In this document: piece by piece, positions 1 to 6,306 of the stretch
Layout: each line of letters opens with the position of its first letter
Position numbering within the stretch: position 1 is the first letter of the stretch
NCBI GenBank assembly: GCA_022706625.1
Contig: JAKJCD010000100.1
Span: forward strand, 1 to 6,749
DNA length: 6,749 nucleotides
Direction: 5' to 3'
Origin: Bacillota bacterium
GTDB taxonomy: Bacteria > Bacillota > Clostridia > Peptostreptococcales > Anaerovoracaceae
Position numbers and translations under genes: made by a program
The notes under the pieces: model-generated
Told to the model about the DNA's origin: nothing
Seen by the model: only the letters and a program-made list of their open reading frames with translations
Database searches by the model: none

Positions 1-77
1 ACGATGGACAACCGTTTCTTTTCTTTTAGTTCCAACTCTGCAATCAGCTGTTCTGCACTTTTTTGGTTCTCTTCCAT
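1..77 (-). CDS. Unrecognised coil-rich protein, N-terminal fragment
   Basis: Only the first 25 codons are inside the window; the gene runs off its left edge. The peptide begins MEENQKSAEQLIAELELKEK and is rich in Glu, Lys and Leu, as expected for an amphipathic helix or coiled coil. I do not recognise a family. The ATG at 77-75 has a GAGGAG six bases upstream, which supports this start, but that GAGGAG is also two Glu codons of the same open frame. The frame continues upstream without a stop to about position 209, and the codons from 146 down read as plausible helix-forming protein. A perfect AGGAGG at 156-161 lies nine bases before an ATA codon at 146-144, so the true start could be this non-standard codon. 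The gene follows the spoVG terminator on the same strand with no clear promoter of its own, so it may depend on read-through. Confidence 0.5.
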   Translation of the reverse strand, partial: MEENQKSAEQLIAELELKEKKRLSI

Positions 78-168
78 ATATTTCTCCTCATATAACTGAT
101 TCGTCTGCTTTAGTATATCACCTATGATTTCCTCCGTAAAGGGTATGGTATTCTCCCTCCTGCTTTTT

Positions 169-203
169 AAAAAGTAAAAAGACACCGTAATTATAACGGT
201 GTC
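169..203 (-). terminator. Rho-independent terminator after spoVG
   Basis: Read on the minus strand, an 8-bp perfect stem GACACCGT/ACGGTGTC (plus-strand arms 181-188 and 196-203) with a 7-base AT loop is followed directly by TTTTTACTTTTT. It starts 25 bases after the spoVG stop codon. There is no T tract on the plus-strand side, so it works in one direction only. Confidence 0.85.
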
Positions 204-228
204 CAATTATAAAAATCTTATGATTTCA

Positions 229-561
229 TTATACAGTCAGTTCCGCCGCTTCAAGCTCAACTCCCTCTACAGCATCTGCTGCATGTCCGTGGTTTTCGTC
301 CAGTTCTTCGATGACTTTGTTGTACTCTGTAAATATAGCTTCCTTTATTCGGTTTCTCGTTTCTGAAGTCAGCGGATGCGCAATATCCCGGAAATCTCCT
401 TCCCCCATCTTCCTGCTGGGCATCGCTATAAACAAACCACTCTGGCCTTCAATCACTTTAATGTCATGTACTACGAATTCATCGTCAAAAGTCACCGAAA
501 CGACAGCGCGCATCTTGCCTTCGTCATGAACTTTGCGAATTCTAACATCGGTTATTCGCAT
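229..561 (-). CDS. spoVG: Septation/sporulation regulator SpoVG
   Basis: SpoVG is a small site-specific DNA/RNA-binding regulator. In Bacillus it affects asymmetric septation, and in other Firmicutes it affects capsule and virulence genes, so its presence alone does not prove sporulation. The 110-residue product starts MRITDVRIRKV, the typical SpoVG opening, and keeps the conserved core: DDEFVVHDIKVIEG near residues 26-39, GLFIAMPSRK at about 42-51, and FRDIAHPL at about 57-64. Bacillus SpoVG is about 97 residues; the extra length here is an acidic C-terminal tail from about residue 88. The start is supported by AGGTGG seven bases before the ATG. The gene lies downstream of purR on the same strand, has its own promoter in the gap, and ends in a clear terminator, so it is probably transcribed mainly on its own. 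Confidence 0.95.
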   Translation of the reverse strand: MRITDVRIRKVHDEGKMRAVVSVTFDDEFVVHDIKVIEGQSGLFIAMPSRKMGEGDFRDIAHPLTSETRNRIKEAIFTEYNKVIEELDENHGHAADAVEGVELEAAELTV

Positions 562-636
562 GAATACACCACCTCTCTCAATTACAGGTATCGCCAGTAA
601 GACTAAGCATGAAATACATATGGAGTTTATGACACA

Positions 637-665
637 ATTATACAGTTTGTTTCATATTATTTCAA
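637..665 (-). promoter_or_regulatory. Sigma-A-type promoter of spoVG
   Basis: On the minus strand TTGAAA (plus 660-665) is separated by exactly 17 bases from a consensus TATAAT (plus 637-642). Transcription would start near 630, giving a leader of about 70 bases before the spoVG ATG. In Bacillus subtilis spoVG is the classic sigma-H gene; I see no sigma-H-like pair here that competes with this site. Confidence 0.75.
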
Positions 666-684
666 GCAAGAGATTGTAAATATC

Positions 685-1510
685 TCAATTGTTTCCAATT
701 GTATCACGATTCGGATTTTCAAAGACCTCTATTGTTTTGTTTTGCTCGTCTACCTCTCCGAGGTACAGCAGGGGATAATAGTCGCCGATAACCTTCTTGC
801 GGGGCTCCACTGCCGCAATGACCACTCCGGTCCCCACAACTCTTATATCAAACTCTGAAAGAACATCGCTGATGCCTTTGATGCTCCCTCCCGCCCTCAT
901 GAAATCATCAATGATGACCGCTTTCTTTCCGGGTTCTACCGCACGTTTCGCTAATGACAGTCTCTGGATACGATCCGTCGATCCCCGAAAAGTAATTGAT
1001 GCTGACGGTGGATCCTTCTGAAATACGGCTTTCCCGGCGTACTACCACAAGCGGAAGATTCAGCATATGGGCAGTCATCAAAGCGACCGGTATGCCTTTT
1101 GTCTCTATAGTCACTACATAATCAGCATTGCATTCCTGAAATTTTTTAGCGAACATCTCTGCGGCAGTACCCACTATATGTGAATCAAACATCAGATCAG
1201 AGGTATAAAGAAACCCTCCTCCCAATATCCTGCTGCCGTCCCTCAGTTTTTTGCAGAGTTCACCAAGAAGGTTTTCTTCGTTGGCGGCAGATATGGATGG
1301 AATGAAGCGGATTCCGCCTTTTGCTCCGGCAAAAGTCTCGATATTGCCCAGTTCAAGCTGTATAAGCAAATTTTTTGCCGCCGAAACATCTTCGCTGACG
1401 GTGGATTTTGCGGCATTAAACAGCCGGCAAAAGTAGTTCAATGAGTAGATCCGGTTCGGCTGTCCCGAGAGTATTCTGACGATGGCTCCGACCCGTTCTG
1501 TCCTTTTCAT
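685..1510 (-). pseudogene. purR: Purine operon repressor PurR, broken by a one-base frameshift
   Basis: PurR of Firmicutes is a winged-helix DNA-binding protein fused to a phosphoribosyltransferase-like domain that senses PRPP; it represses purine synthesis genes when PRPP is low. The first frame (1510 to about 983) encodes the winged helix (about residues 1-73) and the first part of the PRT-like domain. Read through, it would end in an unrelated tail at 908. The family sequence resumes in another frame and runs to the stop at 685-687, including the PRPP-binding motif VIIDDFMRAGGS (about 198-209). Removing one base from the G4 run (plus-strand CCCC, 983-986) joins the halves as NYFSGSTDRIQRLSLAKRA, giving 274 residues against 285 in Bacillus subtilis. 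The start at 1510 is preferred because GGGGAGG lies five bases upstream; the ATG at 1549 has no ribosome binding site. It may be a real mutation or a sequencing error. Confidence 0.9.
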
Positions 1511-1515
1511 GCTTG

Positions 1516-1544
1516 CCTCCCCTGTTTGCATCCGGGCTGCAAAC
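1516..1544 (-). promoter_or_regulatory. purR ribosome binding site with adjacent leader hairpin
   Basis: On the minus strand GGGGAGG (plus 1516-1522) precedes the purR ATG by five bases. One base upstream is a perfect 7-bp inverted repeat GTTTGCA/TGCAAAC (plus arms 1524-1530 and 1538-1544) with a GC-rich 7-base loop. In the mRNA this would form a small hairpin ending beside the ribosome binding site. The ribosome binding site is clear; a regulatory role for the hairpin is inference. Confidence 0.5.
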
Positions 1545-1587
1545 GGCATTTTAATTTGCCTTAAGCATATTGCCTGCGGCTCATTTA

Positions 1588-1616
1588 ATTCTATTCTTAT
1601 TATGCTTTTTTGTCAA
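1588..1616 (-). promoter_or_regulatory. Sigma-A-type promoter of purR
   Basis: On the minus strand a consensus TTGACA (plus 1611-1616) is followed after exactly 17 bases by TAGAAT (plus 1588-1593). Transcription would start near 1581, leaving a leader of about 70 bases before the purR ATG at 1510. It is back to back with the murC promoter, with the two -35 regions less than 25 bases apart. Confidence 0.75.
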
Positions 1617-1652
1617 TTTTACAATATTTGCGGTATGTTTTTCGCAAGTCTA

Positions 1653-1661
1653 TGCTATAAT
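1653..1661 (+). promoter_or_regulatory. Extended -10 promoter of murC
   Basis: TGCTATAAT contains a consensus TATAAT (1656-1661) with the TGn extension. No good -35 box lies at the expected distance (GTATGT at 1633-1638), which fits an extended -10 promoter. Transcription would begin near 1668, about 63 bases before the murC start. Confidence 0.6.
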
Positions 1662-1730
1662 CTTAATGCAAGAATCCGTTCCGCGGAAATCTAAACCGGC
1701 AATAAACATATGCAAACACGGAGGCATTTA

Positions 1731-3122
1731 ATGCAAAAGCTATCAAAGTACAGGCACATCCACTGCGTTGGAATAGGTGGCATCGGTCTTTCTGCCATTG
1801 CAGAGGTTTTTTTAAAAAGAGGCTACTGGGTTTCAGGCTCCGATCTTAAGCCGGGGGAAGTCACAGAAAGGCTAAAGGCCCAGGGCGCGCTCATTTTTTC
1901 CGATCATGATGAAAACAATATACAAGGGGCGGACCTGGTCGTATATTCCTCCGCTGTTTCTACGGATAACCCCGAACTTGCTGCCGCCGGCCGAAACGGT
2001 ATCCCTATTGTAACAAGAGCTGAAGTGCTGGGTGCGTTGATGAAAGAATTCAACCAAAGTATCGCTGTTTCCGGCACACACGGAAAGACTACTACGACTT
2101 CCATGATATCATTGATCCTTGAAAATTCAGGCTGTGATCCTACCGTGCTTATTGGGGGAAATCTGTCTGCATTCAACGGCAACGTTAAGGTGGGTAAAGG
2201 CGATTTCATCGTCACCGAAGCATGCGAATACATGGACAGCTTTCTCCGCCTTTATCCAAAATACAAAATAATATTGAATATCGACTCTGACCACCTTGAT
2301 TATTTCAAGGATATTGATCATATAGTCAATTCTTTCGACCGTTTTGCCCGGCTTTCCCCAAAAGACGGGACCGTCATAGCTTACTCTGCAAACCCCTTTG
2401 TAAACTCGATCATTAAAAATCTGTCCTGTGAAGTCATCACCTTCGGGTTAAACGAGCAGAGCGATTATTATGCTGACAATATACAGTTCAATCCCTCAGG
2501 GATGCCCTCCTTCGACCTTTTCTACCGTGGAGAAAAGCTTGGTTTTCTGCAGCTTTCGATCCCCGGCGAGCACAACATCGTAAATGCGCTGGCTGCCACG
2601 GCATGCTGCCGGGATCTGGGTATCGATACCTCGCAGATCATTTCTACACTATCGAGCTTTTCCGGTACCCAGCGCCGCTTTGATATCATTGGTGTCACGA
2701 AAAGCGGTATCCGCATCATAGACGATTATGCCCACCATCCCACGGAGATCAAGGCAACCTTATCTGCGGCCATGAACCTGCCTCATAAAAATCTGTGGTG
2801 CCTGTTCCAGCCTCATACTTACACCCGGACCATAGCTTTGTTTGACGAGTTCGCCCAAGCCTTCAGGCTGGCCGACAAAGTGATCCTGGCGGAAATTTAT
2901 GCCGCCAGAGAAAAGAATATATATAAAATCAGTTCCAAAGAGTTGGCGACAGAAATAAAGCACGTTAATCCTGATAAAGAAGTATATTATTTTGAAAGCT
3001 TCGATGAAATAGCAAACTTCATATTAAACAACGGAGAATCGGGGGACCTGGTAATAACCATGGGGGCCGGCGACATTTACAAGGTGGCTGAGATCATTCT
3101 TTCCAAAGATCTCTCCCAGTGA
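1731..3122 (+). CDS. murC: UDP-N-acetylmuramate--L-alanine ligase MurC
   Basis: MurC adds L-alanine to UDP-N-acetylmuramic acid using ATP, the first step of peptide stem synthesis in peptidoglycan, in the cytoplasm. The 463-residue product is the usual length. It has the N-terminal UDP-binding glycine loop GIGGIG (14-19), the ATP P-loop GTHGKT (115-120), EACEYMDSFL (164-173), NIDSDHLDYF (183-192), GEHNIVNALAA (279-289), and in the C-terminal domain FSGTQRRFD (310-318), DDYAHHPTEI (331-340) and QPHTYTRT (360-367). All key Mur ligase residues that can be judged by eye are present. The ATG at 1731 is chosen because GGAGG (1720-1724) lies six bases upstream; an in-frame ATG at 1710 would add seven residues but has no ribosome binding site. 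It diverges from purR and converges on the carboxypeptidase gene with a 5-base gap and no visible terminator. Confidence 0.97.
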   Translation: MQKLSKYRHIHCVGIGGIGLSAIAEVFLKRGYWVSGSDLKPGEVTERLKAQGALIFSDHDENNIQGADLVVYSSAVSTDNPELAAAGRNGIPIVTRAEVLGALMKEFNQSIAVSGTHGKTTTTSMISLILENSGCDPTVLIGGNLSAFNGNVKVGKGDFIVTEACEYMDSFLRLYPKYKIILNIDSDHLDYFKDIDHIVNSFDRFARLSPKDGTVIAYSANPFVNSIIKNLSCEVITFGLNEQSDYYADNIQFNPSGMPSFDLFYRGEKLGFLQLSIPGEHNIVNALAATACCRDLGIDTSQIISTLSSFSGTQRRFDIIGVTKSGIRIIDDYAHHPTEIKATLSAAMNLPHKNLWCLFQPHTYTRTIALFDEFAQAFRLADKVILAEIYAAREKNIYKISSKELATEIKHVNPDKEVYYFESFDEIANFILNNGESGDLVITMGAGDIYKVAEIILSKDLSQ

Positions 3123-3127
3123 TGCTG

Positions 3128-4495
3128 CTATCGGTAGTTCCGTCGGTTCCAGTACTCCTGCTCCCAGCGAGCCTTTTCCTGCTCTTTCAGCAGCCTGTAT
3201 TTCTCCTCGCGCTGTTGCCTCCTGATCCTTTTCACCTTCAACTGATGACGTTTTACCATAATGTATATGATAAGCAGTAATAATAGCGCTGCTGCAACGA
3301 TCAAAGCTATGTTTTTGATTTTTTCCGCTGTGCTGTCAGCTATACCTACGATGGACATCCATCCTCCGCGATCCACCTGTTCCGCCGTAACGGCATCATA
3401 TTCGCCGATCAGTTCATCACCTGCATACAGCTTGACATTCCCCGCTTTTTGCCCGGACATCACAGGTGCCTCGACAGAATCATACAGTTCCACCTCTGTC
3501 CTCAGCACATTTTCTGAAGCTTCCGCCGGAAGGGTAGCATCCACTCCCTCGGGTAAAATGACCTTAACCCGCTTCACCGATCCTCGGCTGACGGATATGG
3601 TTCCCAGATTCTTGCCGGATTCCAGTGCGTTGACTGTTTTGTAATTGGCAAAACCATAATCCAGCATGGCGATGCAATCCTGAAAACGCCCCATGTCGGT
3701 AGATGCGAGGGTAACGGCTATCAGCTCCGTAGCTCCCCTTTTAGCACCAGCCACCAGGCAGCCGCCCGCTCGGCCCGTATACCCTGTCTTGATTCCTGTG
3801 ACTCCCTCATATTTGCATACCCGCAATTCACCGTTCACGGTCACTTTATGCTGATTATCATATAGCATACGGTTTGTATTGTAGAGATACCTGGTATCCT
3901 GCAAATTTGTGGCTTCCATCGTATATTGATAAGTGGTGACATAATGCCTGAAGTCCTCATTTTTCATCGCATACCTGGCTATCATAGCCAAGTCGTAGGC
4001 CGTGCTGACATGGGCGTCATCGTGAAGGCCGTTAGGATTAACGAAGTTGGTGTCAAGGGCTCCAAGCTCTGCGGCTTTCCTGTTCATAAGCTTTGCGAAT
4101 TCTTCTACGGATCCGGAGATATTTTTAGCGAAAGCCACCGCCGCATCGTTGGCTGATTCCAGCATCATACCGTACATGACTTCTTCAACTGTCACGTCTT
4201 CGCCTTCTAATAGATATATACGGCTGCCCTCCGTGAAAGGGGTCTCTGCATCGATTACCAGCTTGTCGGTCAATTGCAGGCTTTCGAGGGTCAGGATCGC
4301 CGTCATGATCTTGGTGGTGCTGGCTGGAAAATGTTTATCGTGGCTGTTTTTTTCAAAAAGAATCTTGCCTGTGGCGGCATCGATCAAAATCGCGCTTTGC
4401 CCTATAAGCTCGGGCTTGGCAGGGATCCCGTCGGCGAAGCAGGCAGATCCGAGAAAAACAGATATTGTAAGTAAAACAGATATCGCTCTTTTCAT
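3128..4495 (-). CDS. D-alanyl-D-alanine carboxypeptidase (DacF/DacA type, serine PBP)
   Basis: This is a low-molecular-weight penicillin-binding protein (peptidase S11 family) that removes the terminal D-Ala from peptidoglycan pentapeptides outside the membrane. The 455-residue product has an N-terminal signal peptide (basic start, hydrophobic 4-19, likely cleaved near 21). The three active-site motifs are all intact: STTK at 59-62 with the acylated Ser59, SAN at 114-116, and KTG at 236-238. A PBP5-like C-terminal beta domain covers about 285-380. It is then unusual in having a clear transmembrane helix (about 394-414) followed by a 41-residue, strongly basic, Arg/Lys/Glu-rich tail predicted to be cytoplasmic; many family members instead end in a short amphipathic anchor helix. 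The ATG is 18 bases after the apgM stop with AAGGA twelve bases upstream, so it is probably the second gene of an apgM operon. Confidence 0.93.
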   Translation of the reverse strand: MKRAISVLLTISVFLGSACFADGIPAKPELIGQSAILIDAATGKILFEKNSHDKHFPASTTKIMTAILTLESLQLTDKLVIDAETPFTEGSRIYLLEGEDVTVEEVMYGMMLESANDAAVAFAKNISGSVEEFAKLMNRKAAELGALDTNFVNPNGLHDDAHVSTAYDLAMIARYAMKNEDFRHYVTTYQYTMEATNLQDTRYLYNTNRMLYDNQHKVTVNGELRVCKYEGVTGIKTGYTGRAGGCLVAGAKRGATELIAVTLASTDMGRFQDCIAMLDYGFANYKTVNALESGKNLGTISVSRGSVKRVKVILPEGVDATLPAEASENVLRTEVELYDSVEAPVMSGQKAGNVKLYAGDELIGEYDAVTAEQVDRGGWMSIVGIADSTAEKIKNIALIVAAALLLLLIIYIMVKRHQLKVKRIRRQQREEKYRLLKEQEKARWEQEYWNRRNYR

Positions 4496-4513
4496 AATTA
4501 TGTTCGGTCCTTA

Positions 4514-5722
4514 TTATTTGAAAAAATAGTCCGTAAGCTCAAACCCGTTTTGGAATAAAAGTCCCCTGCTTCCGGATGTTTCTCCATATACCCGCCCGGT
4601 ATCTTTTTCTTTTGATTCGGTGCTGTCATACAACATAAAAGGCACTGCTTCTCCCCGGTGTGTCCTGATACGTATCGGAGTCTGATGGTCAGGCAGTACA
4701 AGGAACTTAAAGCTTTCGCCGGTGCTTTTCAGATATTCGGTCACCGGCCCGGCTATTTTTTCATCGATCAGTTCAAGGCATTTTATTTTTCCGGCAAGGT
4801 CTCCCTGATGCGAGCATTCGTCAGGGCCTTCAAGATGAAGGAACACAAAATCGTTACCATTCCTGAAAGATCGGATTGCAGCTTCGGCCTTTCCTTCATA
4901 GTTCGTATGGATCGTACCTGTTGCCCCCTCAACGGCAACGGCCTTCATCCCTGCGCAAAGGCCTATCCCCTTTATCAGGTCTACTGCTGATATGGTGACC
5001 CCTTTTACCTGATATTTTTCAAAAATTGGCGTCAGCTTAGGTTTTTTCCCTTGCCCCCAGATCCAAATCGAGTTGGCTGGATTAAGTCCTTTTTTTACCC
5101 TCGCTAAATTTACCGGATGTTCGGATAAAAATCTATAGCTTGCTATCATCATATCTCTGATAGATTCCGAACCCCGGCCCTTCGGAAGATGATCACCTGT
5201 CTTTTTTCCCAACACATCATGTGGAGGCGTAAGGCGGTAATCAAGGCCGCCCTCGTGAACGATCATGGCATGGCGATAGCTGAATCCCGGATAGAATTTG
5301 ATATGTTCCGTTTCAAAAGCTTTATTTACGGCCTCGATCAGCTCTTTGGCCTCTTCCGTGGTGATATCTCCGGCACTATGGTCTTCTATGATCAGCTCTT
5401 CGTATTCTCCGCTGCCTTTCAATGTAACCAAGTTGCAGCGGAATGCCACATCCGAATCGGACATATCAATACCCATGCTCACCGCTTCCAAAGGAGACCT
5501 GCCCGTATGGAATACCTTGGGATCATAACCCATTACCGATAGGTTGGCGGTATCGCTTCCCGGATCCATGCCCTCAGGGATGGTTTTTACGAGCCCCACC
5601 GTCCCCAGTGCCGCCATGGAGTTGATATTCTTAAGGTGAGCCGCTTCCAGCGGAGTCTTTCCGTCAAGGACTTCCATAGGTTCGTCGCCTGCCCCGTCTG
5701 TAACCAGAATCAGATATTTCAT
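4514..5722 (-). CDS. apgM: Cofactor-independent phosphoglycerate mutase, ApgM family
   Basis: The 402-residue product belongs to the alkaline-phosphatase superfamily ApgM group, which interconverts 3- and 2-phosphoglycerate without 2,3-bisphosphoglycerate and uses bound metal ions. Visible motifs are the metal-binding start TDGAGDEPM (8-16), GSDTANLSVMGYDP (55-68) with Ser56 as the likely phosphorylated nucleophile, HLEGPDECSHQGD (296-308), and PDHQTPI (344-350). A bacterial subgroup of this family has been proposed to act as homoserine kinase from gene neighbourhood; no threonine gene is seen here, and serC is the nearest upstream neighbour, on the opposite strand. The start has AAGGAAAG ending six bases before the ATG. 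It precedes the carboxypeptidase gene by 18 bases on the same strand. I found no confident promoter upstream. Confidence 0.9.
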   Translation of the reverse strand: MKYLILVTDGAGDEPMEVLDGKTPLEAAHLKNINSMAALGTVGLVKTIPEGMDPGSDTANLSVMGYDPKVFHTGRSPLEAVSMGIDMSDSDVAFRCNLVTLKGSGEYEELIIEDHSAGDITTEEAKELIEAVNKAFETEHIKFYPGFSYRHAMIVHEGGLDYRLTPPHDVLGKKTGDHLPKGRGSESIRDMMIASYRFLSEHPVNLARVKKGLNPANSIWIWGQGKKPKLTPIFEKYQVKGVTISAVDLIKGIGLCAGMKAVAVEGATGTIHTNYEGKAEAAIRSFRNGNDFVFLHLEGPDECSHQGDLAGKIKCLELIDEKIAGPVTEYLKSTGESFKFLVLPDHQTPIRIRTHRGEAVPFMLYDSTESKEKDTGRVYGETSGSRGLLFQNGFELTDYFFK

Positions 5723-5724
5723 TT

Positions 5725-5808
5725 TTATCTTTCCTTTTCCATTTTATCATTCTTTCTAATTGCTATAAGTGCGACTGGCCCAATGAACGGAACTGGTGCC
5801 TCCGGCAT
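5725..5808 (-). CDS. Possible 27-residue leader ORF before apgM
   Basis: A short open frame starting MPEAPVPFIGPVALIAIRKN ends with a TAA two bases before the apgM ATG, within the apgM ribosome binding region. It has no recognisable ribosome binding site, and the opposite strand is open as well, so coding is not shown. If translated, its stop position would allow coupling to apgM. I do not recognise the peptide. Confidence 0.15.
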   Translation of the reverse strand: MPEAPVPFIGPVALIAIRKNDKMEKER

Positions 5809-6066
5809 TATTTTGCCGCATCGAATTTTACGGCATTGCTAATAGCGTAACCGATGTCCCTTATATTTTACTCAATCATCTAAAACGTTTTTCTGTTTAG
5901 GATTCGACAGTTTTCGCTGCTTACCGTATTAGTCTAACATAAAAAAGGCTGGTGGGACAAGGTTTGAGGATATTTTTTTAGATGCGGATTTTGATCATTT
6001 CAGTTTTAATCAATGAGAGCAGATTTAGTAGGATGCAGACTTGATTGAAAAGCTGACAAGCCTCGG

Positions 6067-6110
6067 AAAAGCAACCTAAATCAAACAAATTATCGATTTC
6101 CGTTGCTTTT
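6067..6110. repeat. Palindromic unit 1 of 4 (44 bases)
   Basis: Left arm AAAAGCAACC is degenerate; right arm TTTCCGTTGCTTTT is intact. The arms are 29 bases apart start to start, the same as in the other three units. This is the most decayed unit. Confidence 0.7.
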
Positions 6111-6138
6111 GTGGTCAAAACTGGTGGTTAAATCAATG

Positions 6139-6182
6139 AAAAGCAACGGAAATTAGAGAAAAAGCTGTATTCCGTTGCTTTT
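6139..6182. repeat. Palindromic unit 2 of 4 (44 bases)
   Basis: Left arm AAAAGCAACGGAA and right arm TTCCGTTGCTTTT are perfect reverse complements over 13 bases, with an 18-base A-rich loop. The A and T flanks make it look like a bidirectional terminator hairpin on either strand. Confidence 0.85.
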
Positions 6183-6190
6183 TCAACGAA

Positions 6191-6234
6191 AAAGGCAACG
6201 GAAATCGTATAATTCTTAAAAACCCGTTGCTTTT
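6191..6234. repeat. Palindromic unit 3 of 4 (44 bases)
   Basis: Arms AAAGGCAACGG and CCGTTGCTTTT pair with a single G-T mismatch, around an AT-rich loop that contains TATAAT (6208-6213). It begins eight bases after unit 2, the short spacer of the array. Confidence 0.8.
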
Positions 6235-6262
6235 AGGGTCAAAAAGAGCAGCAAAAGCCATA

Positions 6263-6306
6263 AAAAGCAACGGAAATTAGGAGAAAAGCCGTTTCCCGTT
6301 GCCTTT
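6263..6306. repeat. Palindromic unit 4 of 4 (44 bases)
   Basis: Left arm AAAAGCAACGG, followed by AAATTAGGAG, closely matches unit 2. The right arm is CCGTTGCCTTT, giving one mismatch in the stem. It begins 28 bases after unit 3, the same spacer as between units 1 and 2. Confidence 0.8.

Noticed and set aside
669..700. Terminator between purR and spoVG
   Set aside because: Two weak AT-rich inverted repeats are present, but neither is followed by a T tract on the minus strand.
1904..2233. 109-codon open frame on the minus strand inside murC
   Set aside because: It is fully covered by well-conserved murC motifs on the plus strand, and has no family resemblance.
4421..4440. Possible lipobox before Cys19 of the carboxypeptidase signal peptide
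   Set aside because: The residues before the Cys are G-S-A, lacking the required Leu/Val/Ile-like residue at -3; an ordinary signal peptidase I site near residue 21 fits better.
4495..4511. PurBox-like CCGAAC between apgM and the carboxypeptidase gene (minus strand)
   Set aside because: Only one copy, flanks GGA rather than AT-rich on the upstream side, and it lies in an 18-base intra-operon spacer; true PurBoxes come in pairs near promoters.
4047..4529. 160-codon plus-strand open frame inside the carboxypeptidase gene
   Set aside because: It is the antisense of the catalytic domain, including the SxxK and SxN motifs; a shadow frame.
6067..6306. CRISPR array
   Set aside because: Units are palindromes in alternating orientation with spacers of 28 and 8 bases that resemble each other; CRISPR repeats are near-identical direct repeats with unrelated spacers, and no cas gene is seen.
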